Below, one piece after another: positions 1 to 5,236 of a stretch of 5,569 nt of DNA. A program made the translations under genes and the position numbers. The stretch lies in the NCBI GenBank assembly GCA_946042585.1, contig CAMGDO010000075.1:1-5569 (forward strand), read 5' to 3'. A model generated the notes under the pieces. That model was not told the origin of the DNA, made no database searches, and saw only the letters and a list, made by a program, of their open reading frames with translations. Position 1 is the stretch's first letter, and the number at the start of each line of letters is the position of its first letter. Source of the stretch: an uncultured Clostridia bacterium (GTDB lineage: Bacteria > Bacillota > Clostridia > Christensenellales > Aristaeellaceae).

Positions 1-44
1 ATTCCTCTACGTCTCGTGGGCTCGGAGATGTGTATAAGAGACAG
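1..44 (+). other. Illumina Nextera i7 adapter left in the assembly (artefact)
   Basis: Positions 11-44 match the complete 34-nt Nextera transposase adapter for read 2. It ends in the 19-bp Tn5 mosaic end AGATGTGTATAAGAGACAG at 26-44. Positions 3-10 (TCCTCTAC) match, from memory, the i7 index N712 as written in the adapter, and positions 1-2 (AT) fit the last bases of the P7 primer. The order P7 end, index, adapter, insert is exactly that of a sequencing library molecule, so biological sequence begins at 45. The artefact also creates a false start: a plus-strand open frame from position 16 begins MGSEMCIRDS, which is translated adapter, and runs antisense through the amidohydrolase gene to 1251. 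It should not be annotated as a protein. Confidence 0.98.
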
Positions 45-66
45 CTGCAGCGGGAGGCGTGCGTGC

Positions 67-1218
67 TTACTGATGCTCGTGCACTTTTTCGCCATTGATG
101 AATACGGCAAGCACCGTGGTTTCAATGTCAAACGGGCAGCCGTCGGTGATGACAAGATCGGCGTCCTTGCCTTCCTCCAGCGAGCCTACGCGGTCAGCAA
201 TGCCGGTATGCTCGGCGGGATGGATGGTGATGGCCTTGAGCGCCTCAAAAGGATCCATGCCCGCTTTGACGGCAAGACCGGCGCACAGGGGCAGATATTT
301 CTGCGGAATGACGGGAGAGTCGGTGATGATGGACACATGGCAGCCGGCCCGGGACAGAACGCCGGGGGTGGTCCAGCTCTTGTTGCGCAGCTCAAACTTG
401 CTGGCGTGCGTCAGCGTGGGGCCCACAGCCAGCATCACATGCTCTTTGGCCAGTTCATCCGCCACCAGATGCCCTTCCGTGACATGCTCCAGCGTGATAT
501 CCACATTGAATTCGCGCGCGATGCGCAGCGCCGTGAAAAAGTCATTGGCCTGATGGGCGTGCGCCTTGAGCGGGATTTCGCGGCGCATCACGGGCAAAAG
601 GGCGTGCAGCTTCATGTCAAAGGGCGGCAGCTTCGTTTCGTCGTCTCCGGCGCGCTCGATTTTCTGCTGGTATTCACGTGCTTTGAAGAGCATCTCGCGC
701 AGGCGCGCCGCCGTGGTCATGCGGCTGGAATTGCCCTTTTCGCGGTAGCAGCGCTTGGGGTTTTCACCAAAGGCGCACTTCATGGCGGTTTCGGCCTTCA
801 CGCACATGTCGTCCACCCGGCAGCCCACGGGCTTGATGGCGGCGAAGGTGCCGCCCAGCACATTGGCGCTGCCCGGGCCTACGCACAGCGTGGTGACGCC
901 CGCCTCGCGCGCCTCCGACAGCGACTGGTCGCGCGGCTCGATGGCGTCGATGGCGCGCAGCTGGGGGGACAGAATATCGCCCATTTCATTGTAATCTGCG
1001 CCCTCGTAGCCAATACCATAGCCGTCCAGACCGATATGGCCGTGCGCCTCGACAAAGCCGGGGTATACATGCCTGCCTGCCGCGTCAAAGACACAAGCGC
1101 CCTCGCAAAAGATATCCGGCGCGATGCGCGCGATTTTGCCGTCCTTCACCAGAATGTCGGCGGAAAAGGGCTCGGGGGTCACGGCGTTGTGAATCAGCCC
1201 GTTTTTGATAATCAGCAT
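67..1218 (-). CDS. Metal-dependent amidohydrolase, imidazolonepropionase-related (COG1228-like), substrate unknown
   Basis: A 383-residue cytoplasmic enzyme (no signal peptide) predicted to hydrolyse a C-N bond with a metal-activated water. The N-terminal beta-sandwich strands (residues 1-50, starting MLIIKNGLIHN) lead into the metal-binding HGH motif at 59-61. Further likely ligands are His220/His222 (KAHAH), His245 (EHVTEGH) and Asp300 (TDSP). The C-terminal GSLEEGKDADLVI block (345-357) is the usual closing strand of this superfamily. A GENPKR stretch at 151-156 is, as I recall it, typical of the imidazolonepropionase/prolidase-like branch. The length is normal and the protein appears complete. 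The ATG at 1216-1218 is chosen because AGGAGG lies 8 nt upstream (1227-1232). The frame stays open to 1293, but that extension has no ribosome site and overlaps the promoter. The gene is divergent from the barnase-like gene. The reaction cannot be told from the sequence: hut context is not visible, and dipeptidase or another amidase activity is equally possible. Confidence 0.92.
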   Translation of the reverse strand: MLIIKNGLIHNAVTPEPFSADILVKDGKIARIAPDIFCEGACVFDAAGRHVYPGFVEAHGHIGLDGYGIGYEGADYNEMGDILSPQLRAIDAIEPRDQSLSEAREAGVTTLCVGPGSANVLGGTFAAIKPVGCRVDDMCVKAETAMKCAFGENPKRCYREKGNSSRMTTAARLREMLFKAREYQQKIERAGDDETKLPPFDMKLHALLPVMRREIPLKAHAHQANDFFTALRIAREFNVDITLEHVTEGHLVADELAKEHVMLAVGPTLTHASKFELRNKSWTTPGVLSRAGCHVSIITDSPVIPQKYLPLCAGLAVKAGMDPFEALKAITIHPAEHTGIADRVGSLEEGKDADLVITDGCPFDIETTVLAVFINGEKVHEHQ

Positions 1219-1264
1219 AAAGCAAACCTCCTGTGTATGAATGCCGGTTGATGAACCTGATTTC

Positions 1265-1293
1265 ATTATAGAGGCAGGCTGCGCGAAATGCAA
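1265..1293 (-). promoter_or_regulatory. Putative sigma-A promoter of the amidohydrolase gene
   Basis: On the minus strand a perfect -10 TATAAT (1265-1270) follows a weak -35 TTGCAT (1288-1293) at 17-bp spacing. Transcription would begin near 1258, giving a leader of about 40 nt before the ATG at 1218. The -35 element matches consensus at only three positions, so the promoter may be weak or activator-dependent. Confidence 0.55.
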
Positions 1294-1300
1294 GAGCGGC

Positions 1301-1329
1301 TTGTCAGGATAAGGGCGATATGATATAAT
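1301..1329 (+). promoter_or_regulatory. Putative extended -10 sigma-A promoter of the barnase-barstar bicistron
   Basis: TTGTCA (1301-1306) and TATAAT (1324-1329) are separated by 17 bp, and TG at 1321-1322 adds an extended -10. The start point would be near 1336, giving a very short leader of about 19 nt before the ATG at 1355. The ribosome site GGAG is at 1341-1344. It stands back to back with the divergent amidohydrolase promoter, with only 7 bp between the two -35 elements. Confidence 0.75.
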
Positions 1330-1354
1330 GTGCGCGAAAAGGAGATAAAAGGAT

Positions 1355-2185
1355 ATGAAAAAATTCTGCGCGCATTTTCTGGCGCTGATGCTGATGGCGC
1401 TGATGCTGCTTTCTCCCGCATCGGCGGAGGGAATCCAGACGCTGTATGCGGCGGATTATCCCGTGACGGAAGACGGGGAATATCTGCTGATGGAGGAAGT
1501 GGCGGTCTATCTGGCGACCTATGACCATCTGCCCGGCAACTTCCTGACCAAGAAAGAGGCACAGCAGCGCGGCTGGGACAGCCGTGCGGGCAATCTGGAC
1601 CGCGTGGCGCCGGGATGCGCCATCGGCGGCGATCGCTTTGGCAATTATGAAGGAATATTGCCCGACGCCTCCAACCGCAAGTGGACGGAGTGCGACGTCA
1701 ATTATTCAGGCGGATACCGGGCGGGTGAACGGCTGGTCTTTTCCAATGACGGGCTGATCTACTATACCTGCGATCATTATGCGACCTTCCTGCAGATTGA
1801 GGTGTCCTTTGAGCAGGAGGAGACGGAGCAGGCGGATGCAGGCGATATGGCCCGCAACGGCTGGTATACCGACTGGCTGGATGTGACGGAGTATCTGCAT
1901 GCCTATGGCGAGCTGCCGCAGAATTATCTGACCCGAACCCGCGCGCGCAAGCTGGGCTGGACGCCGGAAGATGACAACCTGGGGCAGGTGGCGCCGGGCT
2001 GCGCCATCGGCGGCAGCGTGTATGAGAATAAAAACGGCGAGCTGCCGCAGGAAAAGGGTCGCGTGTGGTACGAATGCGACGTCAATACCGTGGATGGGCA
2101 TCGCGGCAATGAAAGGCTTGTGTATTCCAGCGACGGGCTGATTTTCTATACCGATGATTATGAGAGCTTTATTCAGCTGTATTGA
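1355..2185 (+). CDS. Exported tandem-domain barnase-like ribonuclease (one intact, one degenerate domain)
   Basis: A 276-residue protein. Residues 1-24 form a signal peptide (MKK, hydrophobic core, ASA at 22-24) with no lipobox, so the mature protein should be released outside the membrane. Two barnase folds follow: domain 1 at about 49-148 and domain 2 at about 177-276, joined by an acidic linker. Barnase is a small guanyl-preferring endoribonuclease using Lys27, Glu73, Arg83, Arg87 and His102. Domain 1 keeps all five (Lys66, Glu112, Arg122, Arg126, His141) and the guanine-loop Glu60 (Glu99). Domain 2 keeps Glu240, Arg250 and Arg254 but has Arg194 for Lys27, Asn227 for Glu60, and no histidine (Asp268 in its place beside a one-residue deletion). 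Domain 1 is therefore predicted to be active and domain 2 not. The domains share about half of their aligned residues. Each has a cysteine pair (Cys88/Cys113 and Cys216/Cys241). The barstar gene begins 9 nt after the stop. Homology is clear by eye; the role (defence, competition or nutrient RNA breakdown) is unknown. Confidence 0.93.
   Translation: MKKFCAHFLALMLMALMLLSPASAEGIQTLYAADYPVTEDGEYLLMEEVAVYLATYDHLPGNFLTKKEAQQRGWDSRAGNLDRVAPGCAIGGDRFGNYEGILPDASNRKWTECDVNYSGGYRAGERLVFSNDGLIYYTCDHYATFLQIEVSFEQEETEQADAGDMARNGWYTDWLDVTEYLHAYGELPQNYLTRTRARKLGWTPEDDNLGQVAPGCAIGGSVYENKNGELPQEKGRVWYECDVNTVDGHRGNERLVYSSDGLIFYTDDYESFIQLY
1499..1798 (+). repeat. Barnase domain copy 1 (catalytically intact)
   Basis: This stretch encodes residues 49-148 and is the first copy of an internal duplication. 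It aligns without gaps to barnase from VADYL through the DHYQTF motif. The general base Glu112 and general acid His141 are both present. The one notable change in the active-site loop is Tyr98 in place of barnase Arg59, a residue that in the known complex contacts barstar. Confidence 0.88.
1883..2182 (+). repeat. Barnase domain copy 2 (predicted non-catalytic)
   Basis: This stretch encodes residues 177-276 and repeats copy 1 with about half of its residues identical. The most conserved block, VAPGCAIGG, is 26 of 27 bases identical between 1604-1630 and 1988-2014. At the catalytic histidine, copy 1 reads tgc gat cat tat while copy 2 reads gat gat tat. The simplest account is loss of one codon plus a C-to-G change turning His into Asp. 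The fold-defining Gly, Trp and Asn positions are kept, so the domain probably still folds. Confidence 0.85.
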
Positions 2186-2194
2186 GGAGAGAAT

Positions 2195-2479
2195 ATGCGG
2201 GAAGTAATGCTGAATCTGACGCAGATCGCCACCCGGCAGGCGCTGCATGATTATCTCAAGGAGGCGCTGATGCTGCCTGCTTATTATGGAAGGAATCTGG
2301 ATGCGCTTTATGAGCTGCTCGTCAGCGAAAGCCATCCGCTGCGCGTGACGGTGTGCTATGCCATAAGCCCGGCGGCGGAGATGGCGGAGTATCAGGAGCG
2401 CCTTTTACGGGTGATGGATGACGCGCGCAGGGAAAATGACCGCCTGCAGGTGATCTGGCAGCCAAAGCGCGGCGAATAA
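2195..2479 (+). CDS. Barstar-family ribonuclease inhibitor
   Basis: A 94-residue cytoplasmic protein matching barstar in length and in its core motif: LPAYYGRNLDALYELL (27-42) corresponds to barstar LPEYYGENLDALWDCL. Barstar blocks barnase by placing an acidic helix in the active site through Asp35, Asp39, Glu76 and Glu80. Here those positions are Asp36, Glu40, Asp76 and Glu80, so the inhibitory face is retained. Trp38 is replaced by Tyr39, and the two barstar cysteines are absent. The start at 2195 has GAGGAG at 2184-2189, which overlaps the stop codon of the upstream ribonuclease gene, so translation is probably coupled. An internal ATG at 2207 is a less likely start. The likely role is to protect the producing cell from its own ribonuclease before export. 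The function is well supported by family and position; which of the two barnase domains it binds is not known. Confidence 0.93.
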   Translation: MREVMLNLTQIATRQALHDYLKEALMLPAYYGRNLDALYELLVSESHPLRVTVCYAISPAAEMAEYQERLLRVMDDARRENDRLQVIWQPKRGE

Positions 2480-2495
2480 TCGCCGGATCAATCAC

Positions 2496-2526
2496 AACGC
2501 GCCCGGGCAAAAGCCCGGGCGCGTTT
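2496..2526. terminator. Bidirectional hairpin terminator between convergent genes
   Basis: A perfect 13-bp stem (2496-2508 with 2513-2525), nearly all G-C, closes an AAAA loop. It begins 16 nt after the barstar stop and ends 2 nt before the stop codon of the opposing membrane protein gene. The T-rich tails are short on both strands (TTTCCTT on plus, TTGTGATT on minus), but the stem is very stable and the position fits termination of both transcripts. Confidence 0.8.
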
Positions 2527-2528
2527 CC

Positions 2529-2927
2529 TTACAGCATCGATAAAACGGCAAACAGCACGCAGCAGCACAGGTCTGCGCCCAGAATGCATATGTCCTTTTC
2601 GTCGTCCTCCAGTTCGTCAAAGGTGACGACCGGCTCATCCGTATAGTCGCTCATATCGCCATACATGATGGTGGGCTTTTTGCGGGGATTGACCCTGAGC
2701 ATCATCAGCTTTGGCAGCTTCATGCCGTCCAGCCTCAGATAGGCAATCCACGCCAGCACCGCAAACACCGCTACCAGCACCACAAAGGCGTAGGCGCGGA
2801 TATCGCGCAGCGGGCTGCTGATAAAGAAATCCAGCAGGAGCGCCGCCGTCAGCGCCAGCAGAAAACGCGTGAAGGTCATATAGATGAAAGGGCGGATCAG
2901 ATGCTTTCCCAGCTTCTTCTTTTTCAT
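2529..2927 (-). CDS. Small membrane protein of unknown function
   Basis: I do not recognise a named family for this 132-residue protein. It starts with a lysine-rich, basic N-terminus (MKKKK), followed by hydrophobic segments at about 14-36 and 45-64, both long enough to span the membrane. A basic stretch at 65-84 (KLPK, NPRKK) follows, then an acidic region at 91-112 (DYTDEP, DELEDDEKD). A hydrophobic C-terminal tail at 113-132 contains three cysteines in a row (121-123) and may be a third membrane segment. By the positive-inside rule the N-terminus and the loop after segment two would both be cytoplasmic. The start at 2927 is supported by AAAGGAGG (2935-2942), 7 nt upstream. The gene is probably monocistronic: its own promoter lies directly upstream and the hairpin at 2496-2526 follows its stop. 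Confidence 0.82.
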   Translation of the reverse strand: MKKKKLGKHLIRPFIYMTFTRFLLALTAALLLDFFISSPLRDIRAYAFVVLVAVFAVLAWIAYLRLDGMKLPKLMMLRVNPRKKPTIMYGDMSDYTDEPVVTFDELEDDEKDICILGADLCCCVLFAVLSML

Positions 2928-2947
2928 GGACAGTCCTCCTTTGCCAT

Positions 2948-2976
2948 ACTATACACGATTCGGAGTAATTTTGCAA
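2948..2976 (-). promoter_or_regulatory. Putative promoter of the small membrane protein gene
   Basis: On the minus strand TTGCAA (2971-2976) and TATAGT (2948-2953) are 17 bp apart. The implied start point near 2941 would leave a leader of only about 14 nt, with the ribosome site almost at the 5' end. This is tight and lowers my confidence. Confidence 0.45.
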
Positions 2977-3098
2977 TCGTTTGGCGAAAAAGCTGCACGG
3001 AAATGAATCCGACCGCGTACAAAATTGCAAATCTGTCTCTGAGAGAAGGATAAGGACGCAAGAATCTGTTTCTTTTCTGTATTTTGGTTGCATTTCTC

Positions 3099-3127
3099 TT
3101 GACGAATTATAAATTGGTGTGTATAAT
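3099..3127 (+). promoter_or_regulatory. Strong sigma-A promoter of the peptide transporter operon
   Basis: TTGACG (3099-3104) and a perfect TATAAT (3122-3127) are separated by exactly 17 bp, five and six matches to consensus. Transcription would begin near 3134, giving a leader of about 58 nt. A strong promoter agrees with the high expression usual for solute-binding proteins. Confidence 0.85.
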
Positions 3128-3134
3128 GCACACA

Positions 3135-3169
3135 TTACAAAGGAAACAGCCATCTGTTTCCATTTGTGA
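3135..3169 (+). promoter_or_regulatory. 5' leader stem-loop upstream of the binding-protein gene
   Basis: GGAAACAG (3142-3149) and CTGTTTCC (3154-3161) form a perfect 8-bp stem with loop CCAT. Beyond a single bulged A at 3162, ACAAA (3137-3141) pairs with TTTGT (3163-3167), and a further G-U and A-T pair bring the helix to 3135-3169. It begins almost exactly at the predicted transcript start and ends 8 nt before the ribosome site at 3177-3184. The likely effect is mRNA protection at the 5' end; as double-stranded DNA the same palindrome could instead be an operator. Confidence 0.6.
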
Positions 3170-3191
3170 AATTTTCGAGGAGGTTCGAGCA

Positions 3192-5129
3192 ATGAAGAAA
3201 CTTGTTTCTCTGATGCTGGCCTTCGTTCTCGTGCTGGGCATGGCCGTTACCGCCAACGCCGCCGAGATCAAGGATTGGCGCACCTACGAAACCCAGAGCC
3301 GTGAAATGGAAACTTTCAATATCCATTATTCTCAGGCGGCGGTTGACCTGAACGTGCTGACTAACTGCTTCGACGGTCTGCTGACCAACGACGCCGACGG
3401 CAACCTGATTGGCAATGCTGCCAAAGACTGGTATACCGAGGATGATGGCAAGACCTGGACGTTCGTGCTCAACGACGGCATGACCTGGGTTGACAAGGAT
3501 GGCAACTACAAGGCTGACGTTGTCGCCCAGGACTGGGTTGTTGGTCTTGAGTGGGTTATGAACTACGTCAAGAATGACGCCTATAACACCACGATGCCCG
3601 GCGAAATGATCGTTGGCGCGCAGGACTACTATGACTACACCAAGACGTTGAAGGAAGCCTATGATGACATCGTGGAAGCCGGTCTGACCGTTCCCGATGA
3701 ACTCAAGCCCTATCTGGATCCCGCCTGCTTTGGCACCGAAAAGTTCATGGAAATGGTCGGCATTGCCACTCCCGATGACAAGACCATCGTCTATTCTCTG
3801 ACTGACAAGCTGGCTTACTTCCCCACCGTTGCCACCTACAACTGCCTGTATCCGCTGTCTGCCGGCCTGATCGACGAAATCGGCGTGGAGGGCTATCGTG
3901 CCGTCACCTATGATCAGCTCTGGTACTCCGGCGCTTACACCATCACCTACTATGTGTATCAGAACGAAAAGGTTCTGACCGCGAACCCCAGCTACTGGAA
4001 CGCCGACGGCTGCAAGCGCTTTGACAGCGTCACCATCAAGATGGTTGAAGACGCCAACGTGGCCTACAACCTCTTTGAGACCGGCGAAATCGACAACATC
4101 ACCCTGCCCGCTGCGCAGCTGGCTACCATTTCCTCCAATCCTTCCAGCGAATGGTATCAGTATCTGTCTGAAGCCCGTCCCACCAAGTACTCCTATCAGA
4201 TGCACTTCGTGTATGATGTGAAGAACCCGGACGGTACCCCCAATACCAACTGGAACACCGCTGTTGCCAACGAGGCCTTCCGTCAGAGCTGGTATTATGG
4301 TCTGGATGCGACCGATTTTCTGGCCCGCACCAACGCCATCAATCCCCAGAGCTGCCAGAACTACGCTTACACCGCCAACGGCGTTTCCACCACCCCTGAC
4401 GGCGCCGACTACACCACGCTGGTGCTCAAAGAGCTGGGCCTGAGCTATTCCACCGAGTCCTACAACCGCGTTGATGCTGAGAAGTTTGCTCCCCTCAAGA
4501 AGCAGGCCATGGAAGAGCTGACTGCGCAGGGCGTCACCTTCCCCGTGGAAGTGCCCTACTATGTGGCCGGCAACGACCAGAATGCCAAGGACCGCGCCGA
4601 TACGCTGGCTCAGATCTTCTCTGACTGCCTGGGCGATGACTATGTGAAGCTCGTGATCAAGACCTATGTCTCCTCCCTGGCCAATGAAGTTCGCAAGCCG
4701 CAGCTGTCTGCGCTCTACATCAATGGTTGGGGCGCTGACTTCGGCGATCCGATCAACTTCCTGGGTCAGGAGACCTATGGTGAGGACGGCGCGTACTACT
4801 CCATGAACTACTCTCAGATCAACAAGGCGACCGATGAGAAGCTGAAGGCTGATTATCAGACGTTCACCGACATGGTAAACGAAGCCAAGGCCATCTCCAA
4901 CGATCTGGACGCCCGCTATGCTGCCTTCGCCAAGGCTGAAGCCTACTTCATCGAAAAGGCCTTCACCATTCCGTGGTACGTCGAAGTGTCCTGGCAGATG
5001 ACCTGCGTGAACCCCTATTCTCAGGCCTACTGCGCTTACGGCATCCAGAACTACCGCTATGTGAACTGGGAGACCAACGACCAGATCTACACTGGCGAGG
5101 AGATCAAGGCGTTCGCCGAAGCGAAGTAA
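3192..5129 (+). CDS. Peptide/oligopeptide ABC transporter solute-binding protein (family 5)
   Basis: A 645-residue extracytoplasmic receptor that would capture peptides (or another family 5 ligand) and deliver them to the membrane permease encoded just downstream. Residues 1-23 form a signal peptide (MKKLV, hydrophobic core, ANA at 21-23). Family 5 signatures follow: CFDGLLTNDADGNLIGNAA near 59-77, GKTWTFVLNDGMTW at 86-99, the YSGAYTI and NPSYWN motifs in the central domain, and GWGADFGDPINFLG around residues 510-525. It is somewhat longer than the approximately 540 residues of enteric OppA. No cysteine sits near the cleavage site, so this is not a lipoprotein, unlike most Gram-positive binding proteins. 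The start at 3192 has AGGAGG (3178-3183) at 8-nt spacing. The frame extends upstream to 3084, but that part crosses the promoter. Codon choice is strongly biased (mostly AAG, AAC, GCC), as expected for an abundant protein. Ligand specificity cannot be read from the sequence. Confidence 0.93.
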   Translation: MKKLVSLMLAFVLVLGMAVTANAAEIKDWRTYETQSREMETFNIHYSQAAVDLNVLTNCFDGLLTNDADGNLIGNAAKDWYTEDDGKTWTFVLNDGMTWVDKDGNYKADVVAQDWVVGLEWVMNYVKNDAYNTTMPGEMIVGAQDYYDYTKTLKEAYDDIVEAGLTVPDELKPYLDPACFGTEKFMEMVGIATPDDKTIVYSLTDKLAYFPTVATYNCLYPLSAGLIDEIGVEGYRAVTYDQLWYSGAYTITYYVYQNEKVLTANPSYWNADGCKRFDSVTIKMVEDANVAYNLFETGEIDNITLPAAQLATISSNPSSEWYQYLSEARPTKYSYQMHFVYDVKNPDGTPNTNWNTAVANEAFRQSWYYGLDATDFLARTNAINPQSCQNYAYTANGVSTTPDGADYTTLVLKELGLSYSTESYNRVDAEKFAPLKKQAMEELTAQGVTFPVEVPYYVAGNDQNAKDRADTLAQIFSDCLGDDYVKLVIKTYVSSLANEVRKPQLSALYINGWGADFGDPINFLGQETYGEDGAYYSMNYSQINKATDEKLKADYQTFTDMVNEAKAISNDLDARYAAFAKAEAYFIEKAFTIPWYVEVSWQMTCVNPYSQAYCAYGIQNYRYVNWETNDQIYTGEEIKAFAEAK

Positions 5130-5153
5130 TATAAGCCAAAGAAAACCCATTGG

Positions 5154-5206
5154 GCTTTAGAGCCTGAAAGCTCTGAGGCAGCCCCCTTTGGGGGTTGTCT
5201 CAGAGC
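5154..5206 (+). promoter_or_regulatory. Intercistronic hairpin with a competing alternative fold
   Basis: A 17-bp stem (5170-5186 with 5190-5206, two G-U pairs, loop TTT) lies between the binding-protein and permease genes. It is followed by GTTACATTATTATT, not a true T-run, so it is at best a leaky terminator. It more likely protects the upstream message and lowers permease expression relative to the binding protein, as the intercistronic repeats do in malE-malF. The left arm (5170-5179) can instead pair with 5154-5163 to make a 10-bp hairpin with loop CTGAAA. Confidence 0.7.
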
Positions 5207-5236
5207 GTTACATTATTATTCCTGGAGGGAAGAGCG

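Noticed and set aside
16..1251. 411-codon plus-strand open frame
   Set aside because: It starts inside the sequencing adapter and is antisense to a well-supported amidohydrolase with its own promoter and ribosome site.
1706..2335. 209-codon minus-strand open frame over the ribonuclease and barstar genes
   Set aside because: The plus-strand frames encode clear barnase and barstar homologues; the opposite frame has no recognisable domain.
1355..2479. Polymorphic toxin or contact-dependent delivery system
   Set aside because: No LXG, WXG, RHS or other delivery domain is present; there is only a plain signal peptide, so export by the general secretory route is the supported reading.
2968..3032. 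Inverted repeat TTTGCAAT (2970-2977) and ATTGCAAA (3024-3031)
   Set aside because: Arms of 8 bp with a 46-bp gap in AT-rich intergenic DNA, partly explained by the -35 element of the minus-strand promoter.
3036..3046. Short palindrome TCTCTGAGAGA
   Set aside because: Only 5-bp arms and no clear position relative to a promoter.
2635..3192. 185-codon minus-strand open frame overlapping the small membrane protein
   Set aside because: It covers the intergenic region and promoters and lacks a ribosome site; the 132-residue frame has a strong one.
3135..5150. 671-codon minus-strand open frame across the binding-protein gene
   Set aside because: It mirrors the biased codon use of the real gene. 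It is repetitive in Val, Gly and Ile, matches no family I know, and begins in the leader of the plus-strand gene.
5170..5220. Intrinsic terminator after the binding-protein gene
   Set aside because: The stem is strong, but the following sequence is not a T-run and a same-operon permease follows, so I call it an intercistronic hairpin.
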